IMG/VR virus record: IMGVR_UViG_3300019760_000006 | Span: 1-64,000 of that record | Length of the DNA: 64,000 nucleotides | Strand: one strand, 5' to 3' | DNA from: a virus | In this document: positions 15,465 to 23,537 of the stretch, piece by piece | Layout: each line of letters begins with the position of its first letter | How positions within the stretch are numbered: the stretch's first letter is position 1 | Translations under genes and position numbers: made by a program | Notes under the pieces: generated by a model | What the model saw: the letters and a program-made list of their open reading frames with translations, nothing else | The model's database searches: none | Told to the model about the DNA's origin: nothing

Positions 15465-15554
15465 ATCTATTAGAATGAATGACATTCAATTATAAAATGA
15501 ATCACATTTATTATCACACAATTAATACAAAAATAAAACTAAAAAAGATTTTCA

Positions 15555-15583
15555 TTGACAAAAAATGTAGGATATTTTATAAT
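15555..15583 (+). promoter_or_regulatory. perfect consensus sigma70 promoter with no gene behind it
   Basis: TTGACA at 15555-15560, exactly 17 bases, TATAAT at 15578-15583. No ORF of useful size follows on this strand before the minus-strand genes, which converge here. Confidence 0.75.
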
Positions 15584-15589
15584 CAAACA

Positions 15590-15730
15590 GGGAGATATTT
15601 AGGGGGAGATGGTGCGGGTTAGACCGATCACTATGTTAAGTACCTATTAAATATTCTGCGAGGTTCTCTCTATTATACCTCACTTGATATTTGTAATCAC
15701 AAATACAACACACACATAAAGAAAATAGTG
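15590..15730 (+). ncRNA. candidate non-coding RNA from the 15555 promoter
   Basis: The transcript would begin near 15590. Hairpins are visible: CGG-GTTAGA-CCG inside GTG/CAC (about 15612-15631), GAGGT/ACCTC (about 15660-15681) and TATTTGT-AATC-ACAAATA (about 15688-15705). Only a 13-codon ORF is present. A part of the sequence (GGGTTAGACCGATCA) resembles GGGTTAGATCAAT at about 12815 near parS. Extent and 3' end are uncertain. Confidence 0.4.
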
Positions 15731-15945
15731 ATAATAATATATTATTATAATTTTATAATAGTTTTATTTAAAAGAAGTTTTTTCTTTTACTTTCTTTTTA
15801 TTAAAAGAAACTCTTTTTAAAGATACTCTTACTTTTTAAAAGTAAGACAAACCTTGATATTTATATTATAGATAACCCATAAAAACACTTATATATCTAT
15901 GTATATATATATATAATTTTAATGTTTATTTACTATAGAAACATA
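15731..15945. other. non-coding, AT-only convergent spacer with hairpins
   Basis: No gene. It contains weak AT-rich inverted repeats, including CTTACTTTTTAAAAGTAAG at about 15829 and TTTTCTTTTA/TAAAAGAAA arms, and a TA dinucleotide run at about 15900. These may stop transcription arriving from either side. Confidence 0.4.
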
Positions 15946-15991
15946 AAAAGGTAACCTCGGAAACCCTTGTCAATAAAGGATCTCCAAGGTT
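15946..15991 (-). terminator. intrinsic terminator of the minus-strand arm
   Basis: On the minus strand the arms 15991-15978 and 15966-15953 form a 14-pair stem using G-U pairs and are followed by ACCTTTTTATG. The G-U pairs form only in minus-strand RNA. Confidence 0.75.
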
Positions 15992-16044
15992 GTGTTTTTA
16001 GTTTCTTAAAAACGCCTGTAAGTTTTGTAGATACTCTACAATTT

Positions 16045-16069
16045 TTTCATAGATTAAGAATCTATGAAA
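16045..16069 (-). terminator. hairpin after the last minus-strand gene
   Basis: TTTCATAGATT and AATCTATGAAA form an 11-pair stem with a 3-base loop, ten bases after the stop at 16079. A second short hairpin (TTGTAGA-GTA-TCTACAA) follows. It probably acts with the terminator at 15953-15991. Confidence 0.55.
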
Positions 16070-16078
16070 GCTAAACAA

Positions 16079-17308
16079 TTAATTGTTCACCCACCTCTCA
16101 AACATCTCCCTCATTCTATCACTAAAGAACATCACTTGTATCTTCTGACCTTTTCTAATTCTTGTTCTCCATATGCACTGAAGCATGACAGAAAGACTTC
16201 TCTCATCTTCTATTTCTTTTGTTTTTAACTCCCCCTTCTCTTTAAGATATTTGTCAATATTCACATTAGGATAGACATTCTGCATATAAATAATAACACT
16301 TTTGTTGCTATATTCATTTGTAGCTTTACTGTTAAATGGTATCCAACAATCTTTATAACCTCTCAGTTGCACATGTCTTCCCTTTTTTGTTATATCTTCT
16401 TGTGATGTAGAAATTTCTTTTGGACAAGCATATAATAGTTCTTCTTTTGTACACCTCCTCCTTTTCAAGTAATCACCAACATTATCTCTTATCTTTTTTA
16501 GTTCGCTTGGTTTCCGACTCACCCACCAGTTATTTGAGAAGTGTGTCCTCCTATTCTTTGATATTTTCTGTATCGCTTTTGGTGAATCAATAATCTCAAC
16601 TAAAGATGATATTTTCTTTTTGATCTTCTTAACTTCATCGTTGTTTTGTTTGTTTATAGTATATTTTATATTATTAAGATGGAAGTAAGCACATAAATCA
16701 CTACACTCAAACAAATATGTCAGGATAACATAGTTATCCACAATCTTAAAGAAATCAGCAGGTATTTGTATTATAAATATTGATTCATTATCTAAAGCAA
16801 AAGCATTACCACTAAGTATCTCCTTCTTAAACATTCTATACTCATTTGTACCAATCTCTTCATCATCCTCTGGCCCAACCCATCTAACTTGTTTTGTTAT
16901 AGGATCAATCTCAAGATATTCAAGCTTCTTTAGCTCTCTTTTTTGTTGTCTTGATATTTTGAGTGGCTTGAATGTTGTCACTTCTTCATCTATAATCACT
17001 TCATAGTTTTGTTTTTTAATCTCAGCTTTTATCTCTGGTGTGAATAGAGAGAATAGTGCATGTGTTGTTACAATACTCTTCCCCTCTGTCAATAGAGATA
17101 ACAATGCTTGTGTTTTTGATACATATTGTTTTTTGTTTTGGTCATAGTAATCCACTGGTTCACAAAAATGTTCACCAGGACAACCACCCATATACCTCTT
17201 TGCTTCTGTGAGGAGTGGAAGAATAACTAATAAAGGTGCGTCACAACGTTGTTGTGAAGTTCTCTCATTAATTCTCTCTATTTGGTTTGTAGTCTTCCGA
17301 CTCCCCAT
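16079..17308 (-). CDS. superfamily 2 helicase-like ATPase (409 aa, start uncertain)
   Basis: MGSRKTT at the annotated start looks like a P-loop with Arg for Gly (GxxKTT). VIIDEE (residues about 104-109) is a DEAD/DEAH-type Walker B box. QCIWRTRIRKGQ near residue 380 looks like motif VI with its arginine fingers. The P-loop needs a preceding beta strand, which the ATG start lacks. In-frame sequence upstream encodes IIQIIDQI and reaches AUA codons at 17332/17329, following AAGGAG. Role inferred: DNA or RNA unwinding. Last gene of the arm; it follows the kinase-like gene. Confidence 0.6.
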   Translation of the reverse strand: MGSRKTTNQIERINERTSQQRCDAPLLVILPLLTEAKRYMGGCPGEHFCEPVDYYDQNKKQYVSKTQALLSLLTEGKSIVTTHALFSLFTPEIKAEIKKQNYEVIIDEEVTTFKPLKISRQQKRELKKLEYLEIDPITKQVRWVGPEDDEEIGTNEYRMFKKEILSGNAFALDNESIFIIQIPADFFKIVDNYVILTYLFECSDLCAYFHLNNIKYTINKQNNDEVKKIKKKISSLVEIIDSPKAIQKISKNRRTHFSNNWWVSRKPSELKKIRDNVGDYLKRRRCTKEELLYACPKEISTSQEDITKKGRHVQLRGYKDCWIPFNSKATNEYSNKSVIIYMQNVYPNVNIDKYLKEKGELKTKEIEDERSLSVMLQCIWRTRIRKGQKIQVMFFSDRMREMFERWVNN

Positions 17309-17328
17309 TATTTGATCAATTATTTGTA

Positions 17329-17853
17329 TTATTTGTGCTCATCTCCTTCTATTGTTATGATTTCATCAATATATGTTTCACCACTCATATCGGGCACATC
17401 ATAAATATCTTTAAAGTAATTGTGTACATTAATCCAAGTTTCTTCAGATTCACCCCTCATATTTTCTTTTGAAGATAACCTCCTATTCAAACCAACCTTA
17501 TTCTCATCTCTCCCAAAATCAATCACTTTCAATGTATAGCCTACTGGCAGGTTATTCCAAATTCTCCTCCTATGCCAATGTGCTAAAGATAGTGCAGCAG
17601 CATCTATAATTATGTTCTTTGAACATTCACAACATTCTTGAATAAACCCCTCCATCATTCTAATTACAACACTTTCTCTCCCTTCACTCCAAATATATTT
17701 TGTGTTGTTAGAGAGCATATAATACAACACATCATCTGAAAATACCATATAATCTTCTATGTGGATATTTGGTTTATTTAAATATTCACCAACCCAAGTT
17801 GTTTTCCCTGTGCCAATATTACCAACTAAAACAATACATTCTTTATTTATCAT
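17329..17853 (-). CDS. P-loop kinase, polynucleotide-kinase-like (174 aa)
   Basis: GNIGTGKTT at residues 11-19 is a Walker A motif after a short beta strand. NIIIDAAALS (about 84-93) is a Walker B-like strand. A basic region (RRR, about 98-100, and GLNRRLSSKENMRGE) resembles the lid of nucleoside or polynucleotide 5'-kinases. Likely reaction: phosphate transfer from ATP to a nucleotide or DNA/RNA end. Its substrate cannot be read from sequence. Confidence 0.65.
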   Translation of the reverse strand: MINKECIVLVGNIGTGKTTWVGEYLNKPNIHIEDYMVFSDDVLYYMLSNNTKYIWSEGRESVVIRMMEGFIQECCECSKNIIIDAAALSLAHWHRRRIWNNLPVGYTLKVIDFGRDENKVGLNRRLSSKENMRGESEETWINVHNYFKDIYDVPDMSGETYIDEIITIEGDEHK

Positions 17854-17929
17854 TTGTGTTCACCTCTCCCTACAAAATCTTCAAATGTTGTGTTATATTC
17901 AATCCATCTATTATTCATCTATAGTCTCC

Positions 17930-18517
17930 TTAATATATAACACCTCTGTTAACCCACTCTCTATACTCATCTCCATTTCTCATATAATAACATCTAACTG
18001 GCATCTTTACAACACACCTTTGGCACATAGGAGATTCAGGATCATCATATTCATTTGTTATTCTGATCTGTCCAACATCATAACATACTCTATATAAATC
18101 ATCTTCTGAATTTTCTTTTAACCACTCATCTCTATATAATATGTGATAACTCCTCTTCTCTAACACAAGGTTCAAAACCCGTGATAACAGCTGATAATAA
18201 AATAGAAGTGTTCCATCATTTGTTGAACTTCTTATAATCTCATAAGTAGTTTCTTTATTAGCTTCTGTTTTTTGTAATGAACTGTCATAATGTATGTACT
18301 CATCTATTTGTTTGTATATATCATCTAAGCCAGGTGTTTTAAAAACTTCTGCTACTTTGTCAATAGCTTCAGTAAATGTACACACCTCTTTACTTTGTAG
18401 AAACCACTTCCTCTTTTGTTTGCTATTATCTAAATCTCTTCCACACAAATCACAAGTTGTCTTAATAATTACTTTTTTAGTTGTAGCTGGTACATTAATT
18501 TCTTTGTAATGGTCCAT
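17930..18517 (-). CDS. hypothetical protein with CxxC pairs (195 aa)
   Basis: C-D-L-C near residues 22-25 and C-x2-C near 166-169 are likely to bind one zinc ion together, framing a helical core. No enzyme motif recognised. It follows the deaminase-like gene with a 26-base gap. Confidence 0.6.
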   Translation of the reverse strand: MDHYKEINVPATTKKVIIKTTCDLCGRDLDNSKQKRKWFLQSKEVCTFTEAIDKVAEVFKTPGLDDIYKQIDEYIHYDSSLQKTEANKETTYEIIRSSTNDGTLLFYYQLLSRVLNLVLEKRSYHILYRDEWLKENSEDDLYRVCYDVGQIRITNEYDDPESPMCQRCVVKMPVRCYYMRNGDEYREWVNRGVIY

Positions 18518-18543
18518 CTGTAGTTCTCCTTCACCCCTTCTTC

Positions 18544-18867
18544 TTACAATTCAGTAATTCTAACTCCACACCTACTTGCAATCTTTCTACATTTAGGACA
18601 AGGGAGTATTGGCAACCTCTTACCATGTTTATTACATCTATAAATAATAATATATTTTACACTCCTTTTATACATTCTTATCAATCTTTGTTCTGAATGA
18701 TCACCACCCATCTTCCTAACAATCTTCTGCCTATTGAATGTATATCCAAGTACTTCTTTCTTTTTGTTTAATGCAACAGCAGATACAAGATAAGTACATT
18801 GTGATTGTAAAGCTTTTTTTGTTAATGTTTTAATGAAACATCTTTTCAAATTGTATGATATTTTCAT
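18544..18867 (-). CDS. cytidine/dCMP deaminase-like protein (107 aa)
   Basis: HSE at residues 57-59 and PCPKC at 89-93 match the zinc signature of the deaminase superfamily (H-[AS]-E ... P-C-x2-C), with Glu59 as the proton shuttle. It is shorter than typical dCMP deaminases, so it may be a minimal member. A role in supplying dUMP would fit with the dUTPase and ThyX-like genes in the same arm. Substrate inferred, not shown. Confidence 0.65.
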   Translation of the reverse strand: MKISYNLKRCFIKTLTKKALQSQCTYLVSAVALNKKKEVLGYTFNRQKIVRKMGGDHSEQRLIRMYKRSVKYIIIYRCNKHGKRLPILPCPKCRKIASRCGVRITEL

Positions 18868-18869
18868 GA

Positions 18870-19049
18870 TTAAATAGTATCAATATTTTTATATCTTTTT
18901 AAATCTTCAAGTAATTCAATAGTTAATTTCATAAACCTATTAATCTCATGTGGATTAATTCTATGATCTTTATTTAAACAATATTCATATCCATCGGAGA
19001 TGCTTTTCAATTGTAATAGTTTCTTATCAAAATTTGATTTATCAGTCAT
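18870..19049 (-). CDS. small hypothetical helical protein (59 aa)
   Basis: Continuous ORF between the deaminase-like and methyltransferase-like genes (MTDKSNFDKKLLQLKS...). AGAGAGGTAAGTA lies upstream of the ATG. Charged and helical. No family recognised. Confidence 0.55.
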   Translation of the reverse strand: MTDKSNFDKKLLQLKSISDGYEYCLNKDHRINPHEINRFMKLTIELLEDLKRYKNIDTI

Positions 19050-19061
19050 TACTTACCTCTC

Positions 19062-19691
19062 TTATAAAAGCCATTGTTTTGCCATCGCTTCAGCTATACC
19101 TGTGAAAAATCTACTTCTTTCTTTACCTCTGTTTTTACCTGATATTTTATGTATTCTGTTGTCCCTTCCATCAACAATATTTGTTGGTTGTAATTTTGGT
19201 AAATTGTTGAGCCACAACCCTGTTTTCTTCGTCTCACCATGACCAAACATCCAAGGCTGTATATATTGTGTTGGTTCAATTTTAATCCTCTCTTTTGCAT
19301 ACTTATGTTGCACAGGATTTTCAATACAAATCTTTTTATGTTTGAAATTATTTAAGAAGAAGTTAAAGAATTTACACCCCTTTTCCATATCATCCCACCT
19401 TTGTCTATCTATATTTGTCTTTACAATATTACTCTTACCACCTTCATATAACCACCTAACACCAGAATTGCAAAGATATGTACATGGCGGGTGTGCTATA
19501 ATTAAATCAAACATATCAAAATCTATCAACTCTGGTTGGAGAATATCTCCTTGTATATGCTCTCCATAAGAAGATTCACTTGGTAAAATATCACAGCTTA
19601 CAGCATAAATATTTTTGTTTTGACTCCTCCCCTCTCTTATAAAAGCATCCCTAACAACGCCGCTATACTCACAAGCAACTAAAACATTCAT
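19062..19691 (-). CDS. DNA methyltransferase-like protein of the phage HPPCTYL family (209 aa)
   Basis: Starts MNVLVACEYSG (Rossmann-type SAM-binding loop), D34 and a QGD near 47-49, then AHPPCTYL at 66-73, corresponding to motif IV with a catalytic-type Pro-Cys as in cytosine-C5 enzymes. ENPVQH and QPWMFGHGETKKT follow. This set of blocks is typical of a widespread phage family annotated as cytosine methyltransferase or SAM-dependent methyltransferase. It lacks an obvious target-recognition domain. Likely role: protection or modification of phage DNA; the exact base is unproven. AGGAGG lies just upstream. Confidence 0.65.
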   Translation of the reverse strand: MNVLVACEYSGVVRDAFIREGRSQNKNIYAVSCDILPSESSYGEHIQGDILQPELIDFDMFDLIIAHPPCTYLCNSGVRWLYEGGKSNIVKTNIDRQRWDDMEKGCKFFNFFLNNFKHKKICIENPVQHKYAKERIKIEPTQYIQPWMFGHGETKKTGLWLNNLPKLQPTNIVDGRDNRIHKISGKNRGKERSRFFTGIAEAMAKQWLL

Positions 19692-19830
19692 ATGAGCCTC
19701 CTCATTAAATCAACTATATCTGTCTACTACTCTTCCTATATGACATTATTTCATCAATTACATTTATTATTCATTTAAACTTTCCTTACCCCTCTTTCTT
19801 TCTTTATTAATTTATATAATAGTTTCATAA

Positions 19831-20409
19831 TTAAATAATATTAATACTCTCAATATCCATTGGCAAGGCAACTGTTGTTTCATACTCAGCAGCAGACTCA
19901 ATAGCTAAGATAGTTTTATCCTGTGCACTAAGATCTAAATTTTTAGTAGTAAATAAACTACCAAGAGCAATCTTTGTTCCACTGCCAGATGCATAGTATT
20001 TATCAACAGACTTTATAACTTGATAATTCCCTTCAATGCAAAATATACCCCCTGTATCTGTAGCTACAAGGATGTGGCTGTCCATTTCTTCAACATTATT
20101 TACGTTTCTGGAGTATAATCCAACTTTTAAGCACTCTATAACACTATTAACAAACTCTGTATGCATGAATTTATTAATATCAGTTTCATTTCTATTCGGT
20201 ATTTCTAAAGAATACTGTAGAAGAGACTGGCACTTGGGGTCTCCACTTACGCCTATTAAGTATTCATGTTTTTGATCCGCATCTTTAATCTTAAAGATCT
20301 TAGGGTTTGATAGAACCCTTTTAACACCTCCGCTTGTACTTATACATGTGTCACTTGCCATCCAAACTTTCTTATCTTCTTTGTCGATATATGAAACAAT
20401 ACAAGTCAT
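19831..20409 (-). CDS. proteasome-beta/HslV-like Ntn hydrolase (192 aa)
   Basis: The ATG at 20409 has GAAAGGAA nine bases upstream and is preferred to 20454. This places Thr directly after Met (M-TCIVSY), as needed for an N-terminal Thr nucleophile after Met removal. WMASDT (about residues 17-22) carries the conserved Asp and NPKIFKI (about 36-42) the conserved Lys of proteasome beta/HslV active sites. GSGTKIALG near 140-148 matches the conserved GSG region. Role inferred: a peptidase ring or a lone amidohydrolase. No HslU-type ATPase lies beside it. Confidence 0.7.
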   Translation of the reverse strand: MTCIVSYIDKEDKKVWMASDTCISTSGGVKRVLSNPKIFKIKDADQKHEYLIGVSGDPKCQSLLQYSLEIPNRNETDINKFMHTEFVNSVIECLKVGLYSRNVNNVEEMDSHILVATDTGGIFCIEGNYQVIKSVDKYYASGSGTKIALGSLFTTKNLDLSAQDKTILAIESAAEYETTVALPMDIESINII

Positions 20410-20479
20410 TTTAAATAGTTCCTTTCTTTTCATTCCTTTTACATTAATATCCAATTTAACATATAAAATAGGCTGATAC

Positions 20480-20533
20480 AGAGAGATTTATAGTTTTCTT
20501 ATACAAGTATATAACCTTTTTATAAACCTCTCT
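20480..20533 (-). terminator. possible AT-rich terminator-like hairpin
   Basis: GAGAG-A-TTTATA and TATAAA-CC-TCTCT arms flank a T/A-rich loop in the gap between the genes at 20576 and 20409. Weak. Confidence 0.3.
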
Positions 20534-20575
20534 ATAATCGCTTAAGAGTAGCTTTAATTTCGATTAATATTAAAT

Positions 20576-20914
20576 CTATTCTTTTACAATTCTATAACCT
20601 AAAGACTTGGCTGTATTTTCAAATTCTTTTTCTTGTCTTTCTCTTCTTAATTTATCAATTCGTTCATTTTCTTCCTTCAGGTATTCTTTTAATTCTTCCT
20701 TTGTAACTAAACCAAAGAACTCTCCATCACTTGAGTATTTAGCTATACTGCCTTCAAATTCACTAAAATAATCATCATGACAAGCTATTTGAACATTTAC
20801 CTTTTCACCATCCATCTTTGAAGCTTGGATAAGAATTTCATCACTAAGATTATCAACCCTCTCAATCACACAACCAACCAAATCTCCCAATTCTGAATAA
20901 AAATTATTAGACAT
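20576..20914 (-). CDS. hypothetical protein, phage DUF7448-type pattern (112 aa)
   Basis: The start pattern L-x-D-L-V-G-x-x-I, then EILIQ, then IACHDDY resembles small phage proteins of unknown function. A coiled-coil tail follows from about residue 78. Family assignment is tentative. Confidence 0.5.
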   Translation of the reverse strand: MSNNFYSELGDLVGCVIERVDNLSDEILIQASKMDGEKVNVQIACHDDYFSEFEGSIAKYSSDGEFFGLVTKEELKEYLKEENERIDKLRRERQEKEFENTAKSLGYRIVKE

Positions 20915-20925
20915 TACATATCTCC

Positions 20926-21129
20926 TTATTTAGACTCAACACTTTCACACAAACTATTAAGAATCTCTTCAATCTGTCTTAAAGATGTTGAAACATTTTG
21001 CATAAAGAACATAACCTCATTTGAATCAACTACATGCTCTTGTTGCATTTTAAATTTAAAATTAGAATAAGAATCCTCTACAATCTTATTATATTCTTTT
21101 AATTGTTCAATCTTTTCTATTGTATTCAT
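20926..21129 (-). CDS. small helical protein (67 aa)
   Basis: Predicted coiled coil with no motifs. It overlaps the upstream gene by four bases (ATGA). Confidence 0.55.
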   Translation of the reverse strand: MNTIEKIEQLKEYNKIVEDSYSNFKFKMQQEHVVDSNEVMFFMQNVSTSLRQIEEILNSLCESVESK

Positions 21130-21503
21130 TTGATATCTACATTCTCCTTGTCAGAATTTATGAGGACTTCTTCCCATTTACCAAGCTTTTCTTTGTTCTT
21201 AATATCCTCTCCCAACTTAATTATACTGTCTAACTCCCTCTTTATTGCTTTATAAGAATCCCTCTCCATAGGAGAGACACCATCAAATATTGGCAGCCAC
21301 ATAAACAAGAACCATTTACGTAGCAATCTATACTTTGTGTTTCCATCTTTATTAGTTCTTTTTACAATCTTATAGTTTTTGTATTTATCTCCACAACCAA
21401 CACCTTTAATACTTCTTGATAGTGGTGAAGGTGTTGGCTTAATAGGTTTTTTGTTTGTATCTGTTTGCCATTTAGTTTTTGTATTTCCTTCTGTTAATTT
21501 CAT
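21126..21503 (-). CDS. hypothetical protein (125 aa)
   Basis: Basic N-terminal half with a Pro/Ser patch, then KYRLLRKWFLFMWLPIF (about 57-73), a short hydrophobic stretch that might touch membrane, then a charged helix. It overlaps both neighbours by four bases, so it belongs to a tight operon 20926-22236. Confidence 0.55.
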   Translation of the reverse strand: MKLTEGNTKTKWQTDTNKKPIKPTPSPLSRSIKGVGCGDKYKNYKIVKRTNKDGNTKYRLLRKWFLFMWLPIFDGVSPMERDSYKAIKRELDSIIKLGEDIKNKEKLGKWEEVLINSDKENVDIK

Positions 21504-21706
21504 TGTAGACCCCTGAACATATTTATAAAAGGGTTAATGTTTTCATTACTTTTATACAGTTTCAAACTATCTTCTAATGTTTGAATCCTGTCTTTCATTC
21601 TTTCATTACAACCCCAACAAACACACATATTAATGTTTTTATGTAGGTTGCCATCTCTAACAATACCAAGATACTCTCCACACTCTTTACAATAAAGTTT
21701 TTTCAT
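21500..21706 (-). CDS. small zinc-finger-like protein (68 aa)
   Basis: C-x2-C at residues 6-9 and C-x-C-x2-C at 28-33 form a likely zinc ribbon, followed by a helix. ATGA overlaps occur on both sides. Confidence 0.6.
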   Translation of the reverse strand: MKKLYCKECGEYLGIVRDGNLHKNINMCVCWGCNERMKDRIQTLEDSLKLYKSNENINPFINMFRGLQ

Positions 21707-22236
21707 TTTGTTATATTTTCTCCTTTAACCTGAACAGTTCTTTGTAGTGTATCAATTCTATAATTATCAAGTTCCATGCTAACAAGAATATGTTTATTTG
21801 TCAATATATCGTTTTCACCCCCTCTATGCACCTTCTCATGTAAATGACCATGGATATTATAATCAATATCTTCTCTCATGTATTCTTGAGGTTTATGTGT
21901 TAGTAGAAGATTATATCCATAAATTTTCATCTCCATACTTTCACCAACCCAATCCCATCCACTATCCAAATACCAGCCAGTTGTTTTCGAGTCGTGGTTC
22001 CCTTTCACGAAATAATTCTTACAATCTTTTGTAAGTTCAAAATACCTCTCACTCCAATATCCGTACTTATAAAAAGTAAAATCACCAAGACAGATAAAAA
22101 CTGTTCTTTCATCTTTGTGTATATCACTGATGTTTTTAAGAATAATTTCTTCAAATCCTTTCTGTCTATACCCACATTCATACATTGTTTTATGACCCAA
22201 GTGAGGGTCTGAAAAGATATAGTATTGTCTTCTCAT
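21703..22236 (-). CDS. calcineurin-like metallophosphoesterase (177 aa)
   Basis: The classic metal motifs are all present: SDPHLGH (D10, H12), GDF (G51-D52), GNHD (79-82), H114 and GHLH (130-133). Length matches small phage phosphoesterases. The substrate cannot be told from sequence; nucleotide or nucleic-acid phosphate esters are usual for the fold. Confidence 0.85.
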   Translation of the reverse strand: MRRQYYIFSDPHLGHKTMYECGYRQKGFEEIILKNISDIHKDERTVFICLGDFTFYKYGYWSERYFELTKDCKNYFVKGNHDSKTTGWYLDSGWDWVGESMEMKIYGYNLLLTHKPQEYMREDIDYNIHGHLHEKVHRGGENDILTNKHILVSMELDNYRIDTLQRTVQVKGENITK

Positions 22237-22237
22237 T

Positions 22238-22669
22238 TTAATTAAATCCTTGAGTATAGTCTTCGTTCATTATAAAATAATTCATCCATTCTTTATGTAC
22301 AGTATTGTTTTTCTCTGCCTTACAAAAACAGCACATAATATCTGTTTTCTTTCTAAGTGCTCTTGTAGTCTTAGCCTCATAATGACCACAAATATTACAA
22401 TGTACTATCCATTTCCAAGGGTATCTGTTAAGTCTCTTAAAATTCTTAAACCCCACTACAGTAAAATTACCAATTATTTCTCCAGTTAAATCAACAAAAG
22501 TTCCATTATATCTGAGACCTGAAGGTATTTCATCAAGGCTTGGACAACACTCCCAATGAAGTGGCATCGTATCTTTATGGCAATAACTCGGCCTACTAAT
22601 ATCAGACCTTTGTAGCACCAAATCTCTATACTCTTTTGTTGATAGATCTAAAAATCTTGTGGATTGCAT
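22238..22669 (-). CDS. hypothetical zinc-ribbon protein (143 aa)
   Basis: The second Met (22669) is chosen because GGAGGTGG, ideally placed, covers the first one at 22681. The central FVDLTGEIIGNFTVVGF and W-x-V-H-C-x2-C-G, then C-C-F-C, resemble the zinc-ribbon part of phage AP2/HNH-type proteins, but no nuclease motif is present. It may be a DNA-binding remnant of such a protein. Confidence 0.5.
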   Translation of the reverse strand: MQSTRFLDLSTKEYRDLVLQRSDISRPSYCHKDTMPLHWECCPSLDEIPSGLRYNGTFVDLTGEIIGNFTVVGFKNFKRLNRYPWKWIVHCNICGHYEAKTTRALRKKTDIMCCFCKAEKNNTVHKEWMNYFIMNEDYTQGFN

Positions 22670-22700
22670 AACCACCTCCATTCTTTTTTAAAATAATAAA

Positions 22701-22780
22701 ATCCCTACAGACCAAATATTATCTGTATGTCGATAATTTCAATCTGTAGGGATCATATCCTCTCTCTAACTATTTGTCAA
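22701..22780 (-). promoter_or_regulatory. promoter overlapping a hairpin
   Basis: On the minus strand TTGACA (22780-22775), 17 bases and TATGAT (22757-22752) form a good promoter. The hairpin ATCCCTACAGA (22701-22711) / TCTGTAGGGAT (22743-22753), followed by a T-rich stretch, overlaps the -10 and start site. It can end transcripts from 22922, while new ones begin almost inside it. Confidence 0.65.
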
Positions 22781-22921
22781 GTTGTTTTTCCACCTAACTT
22801 CAAAAACATGTGTGTTTTTATTGGATGCATCCCCCAATTTAATGTAAATGGACCAACATCTCCTGAGCTGCCCACAGTAGTATCACCCCCCCCCCTTTTT
22901 TTTATTATCTCACTATTTTAT

Positions 22922-23113
22922 TTATGCTTGTGCAATAGCTTTAATATAATCTTGAAACAACCTATCTTTTGCTTGTTTTACAGAGTGACTGCAACCATGT
23001 TTAAAATCTCTCTTACAGATAGGGCATTTATCTCCCCTCGCAGACCAAGATGTCATTTTATCTTTAGCTCTCTGTATTTTCCTATTTTTCTTACTCTCTG
23101 CTGATCTTGCCAT
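22922..23113 (-). CDS. small zinc-binding protein (63 aa)
   Basis: Basic N-terminus, then C-P-I-C (about 30-33) and HGC-x-H (about 39-43), likely one zinc site. It is followed by a 240-base gap holding a G/C run (ten C at about 22886), a hairpin and the promoter. Confidence 0.55.
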   Translation of the reverse strand: MARSAESKKNRKIQRAKDKMTSWSARGDKCPICKRDFKHGCSHSVKQAKDRLFQDYIKAIAQA

Positions 23114-23124
23114 TAAGTTGTCCT

Positions 23125-23535
23125 CTAAAATTCGTTATACAACCTGTTTTGTGTTCTAAAATCGGCATGTAGCCAACCCACATCTTTCTCGATAGTTATT
23201 GGAAACACACCATAATCATTCCATCTCTCTTTAAGATCCTCTCTAACCTCCTCTACAGTTACATCTTGAAATTTCATATCGGTTGCATTCCCTCTTGAGT
23301 GTTGACTCCAATAAGAATAATCTGGTGATTCTGGTGTTCTAAAACCTGACCATTTGTAGCTTCCACCCCAAAACCAATCATTAATTATAATCTTACCATA
23401 TGTATCCCTCATCAAATCAATAAATTGTACCACTTCTGGTGTTATGAACCACCATGATTTATCATCTCCGAACTTATGATAAGTCTGAGGATCAACTAAT
23501 TCATAAATTTTAAACCACTTGGGTTTGTGAATCAT
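23125..23535 (-). CDS. M15-type peptidase (136 aa)
   Basis: SQHSRGNATD (His79, Asp86) and GWLHADFR (His123, Asp125) give the H-x6-D ... H zinc-binding pattern of family M15 (D-Ala-D-Ala carboxypeptidase / L-Ala-D-Glu endopeptidase). No signal peptide is present. Role inferred: cutting peptidoglycan cross-bridges during lysis, perhaps with the lysozyme-like protein at 10804. It is embedded in a nucleotide-metabolism operon, which is unusual. Confidence 0.75.
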   Translation of the reverse strand: MIHKPKWFKIYELVDPQTYHKFGDDKSWWFITPEVVQFIDLMRDTYGKIIINDWFWGGSYKWSGFRTPESPDYSYWSQHSRGNATDMKFQDVTVEEVREDLKERWNDYGVFPITIEKDVGWLHADFRTQNRLYNEF

Positions 23536-23537
23536 AA

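Noticed and set aside
22880-22905. Run of ten C followed by eight T at about 22,886-22,903 as a slippage or regulatory site
   Set aside because: It lies in a non-coding gap, outside any frame and away from promoter boxes; a homopolymer assembly artefact is also possible.
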